A DNA stretch of 5,743 nucleotides from Bacillota bacterium (GTDB lineage Bacteria; Bacillota; Bacilli; Bacillales; Bacillaceae_J). Of this stretch, positions 5,034-5,743 are shown piece by piece. Position numbers and translations under genes: made by a program. Location of the stretch: the NCBI GenBank assembly GCA_023457235.1, contig JAEWMK010000107.1, positions 1 to 5,743 of the forward strand, read 5' to 3'. Under the pieces are notes generated by a model. The model worked only from the letters and a program-made list of their open reading frames with translations, was not told the origin of the DNA and searched no databases. How positions within the stretch are numbered: the first letter of the stretch is position 1; each line of letters begins with the position of its first letter.

Positions 5034-5743
5034 ATGAAACACACACAAATGAGAGAAAAACTATTGATATATTTATTCATGATTGTTAGCGTGCCATTAG
5101 CAGGCGAATTTAAATTTTATCCTTTTGAAGGGGATTTGCGGGTAAGTCTCGGGACACCGGTGTTTTTTCTATTATTGTTATGGTCAAAAAAGACACATCC
5201 AGTCTTGTCCGGGTTCCTCGTTGGCAGTGCTGTTGTAAGTTTTCGACTTTTATTGGCTTCATTAACAATAAACGATGTTGTATGGAATGAGCTCATCCCT
5301 CTACATTTTCCGGTGTTTTTCTATTACTTAACGTTTGCTTGTTTATTTCATTTATTGCGAGTAAAAGCTTTCTATGATAAGCCTTTGTTGATTGGGATAT
5401 TAGGGGTTTTTATTGAAATAGTGTCAAGTGTAATGGAAATCTCTTTTCGGTCTATTTTTTCAAATAACCCGTTAACTTTATATAGCTTTGCGGTAATTGG
5501 AATGATTGCTGTTTTTAGAAGCTTTTTCGTTCTCGGTTTCTTTAATATTCTTATTCTCCGCGATGCAAAGCTAGCGGAAGAAGTACAACGTAAAAGAAAC
5601 GAACTGTTGTTAATGCACATTTCCAATTTATATGTAGAAATGGTCCAATTGAAAAAATCGATGAAAAATGCAGAAGATGTCACACGAGCTTGTTACAGTT
5701 TATATAGAGAAATGAAGGAACAGGATGGAATGAATCCTTATAC
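5034..5743 (+). CDS. GlnK/YcbA-type membrane sensor histidine kinase (C-terminus beyond the window)
   Basis: The frame is open from ATG at 5034 to the right edge (236 codons plus 2 bases). AAGGA at 5021-5025 lies 8 bases upstream; an ATG at 5029 hits a stop after two codons. The visible part is the input half. Roughly six hydrophobic segments lie at about 9-23, 39-50, 57-77, 90-108, 115-133 and 150-176. A charged helix then follows (LRDAKLAEEVQRKRNELLLM and onward, 175-230) that looks like the signalling coiled coil leading to the kinase core. The phosphoacceptor histidine and ATPase domain are not in the window. EFKFYPFEGDLR, TPVFFLLLLW and RSFFVLGFFNILI recall the B. subtilis glutamine sensor GlnK (YcbA) from memory. 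There is no large extracytoplasmic sensing domain as in DcuS or CitA. It is divergent from dcu-aspA, so it probably regulates them, with a response regulator expected just to the right. The ligand (glutamine, aspartate or another) is unknown. That it is a kinase rests on resemblance only. Confidence 0.75.
   Translation, partial: MKHTQMREKLLIYLFMIVSVPLAGEFKFYPFEGDLRVSLGTPVFFLLLLWSKKTHPVLSGFLVGSAVVSFRLLLASLTINDVVWNELIPLHFPVFFYYLTFACLFHLLRVKAFYDKPLLIGILGVFIEIVSSVMEISFRSIFSNNPLTLYSFAVIGMIAVFRSFFVLGFFNILILRDAKLAEEVQRKRNELLLMHISNLYVEMVQLKKSMKNAEDVTRACYSLYREMKEQDGMNPY

Noticed and set aside
5372..5683. 103-codon minus-strand open frame opposite the kinase
   Set aside because: It is antisense to the membrane-spanning and coiled-coil part of the kinase, which has a good start, ribosome site and recognisable family features.

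Overview
The window looks like chromosomal DNA of a low-GC Firmicute, most likely Bacillaceae. The reasons are AT-rich sequence, strong purine-rich ribosome binding sites (AAAGGTG, GGAGGG, AAGGA), a TTG start, sigma-A-like promoters, and close resemblance (judged from memory) of the proteins to Bacillus families. No rRNA, tRNA, insertion sequence, CRISPR array or phage signature was seen. No genus can be named from this sequence alone.

Layout, left to right: (1) on the minus strand, the first 104 codons of a small unrecognised cytosolic protein run off the left edge. (2) A 182-base divergent intergenic region holds one promoter for each direction. (3) On the plus strand lies a YjiH-family multispanning membrane protein with two GATE (nucleoside-recognition-like) domains; its start is most likely a TTG at 497. 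(4) A perfect 13-bp hairpin terminator serves it and the gene converging on it. (5) On the minus strand, aspartate ammonia-lyase (aspA) is preceded by a Dcu-family C4-dicarboxylate transporter, in the order dcu then aspA, with a 150-base AT-rich gap that carries two inverted repeats. (6) A 204-base divergent control region follows. (7) On the plus strand is the membrane part of a sensor histidine kinase of the GlnK/YcbA type, cut by the right edge before its catalytic core.

The middle of the window reads as an aspartate/C4-dicarboxylate module. The transporter would bring in aspartate (or exchange it for fumarate or succinate), and AspA deaminates aspartate to fumarate and ammonium. The divergent sensor kinase is the obvious candidate regulator. 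Upstream of dcu lies a direct repeat (TTTTGT, 4 bases, TTCTGT) that differs at one base from the TTTTGT-N4-TTTTGT site reported for Bacillus subtilis GlnL, the partner of GlnK. This supports a GlnK/GlnL-like circuit here controlling C4-dicarboxylate genes rather than glutaminase genes. That is the most interesting proposal in the window, but it is an inference. Nothing seen amounts to a clearly new defence or mobile system.
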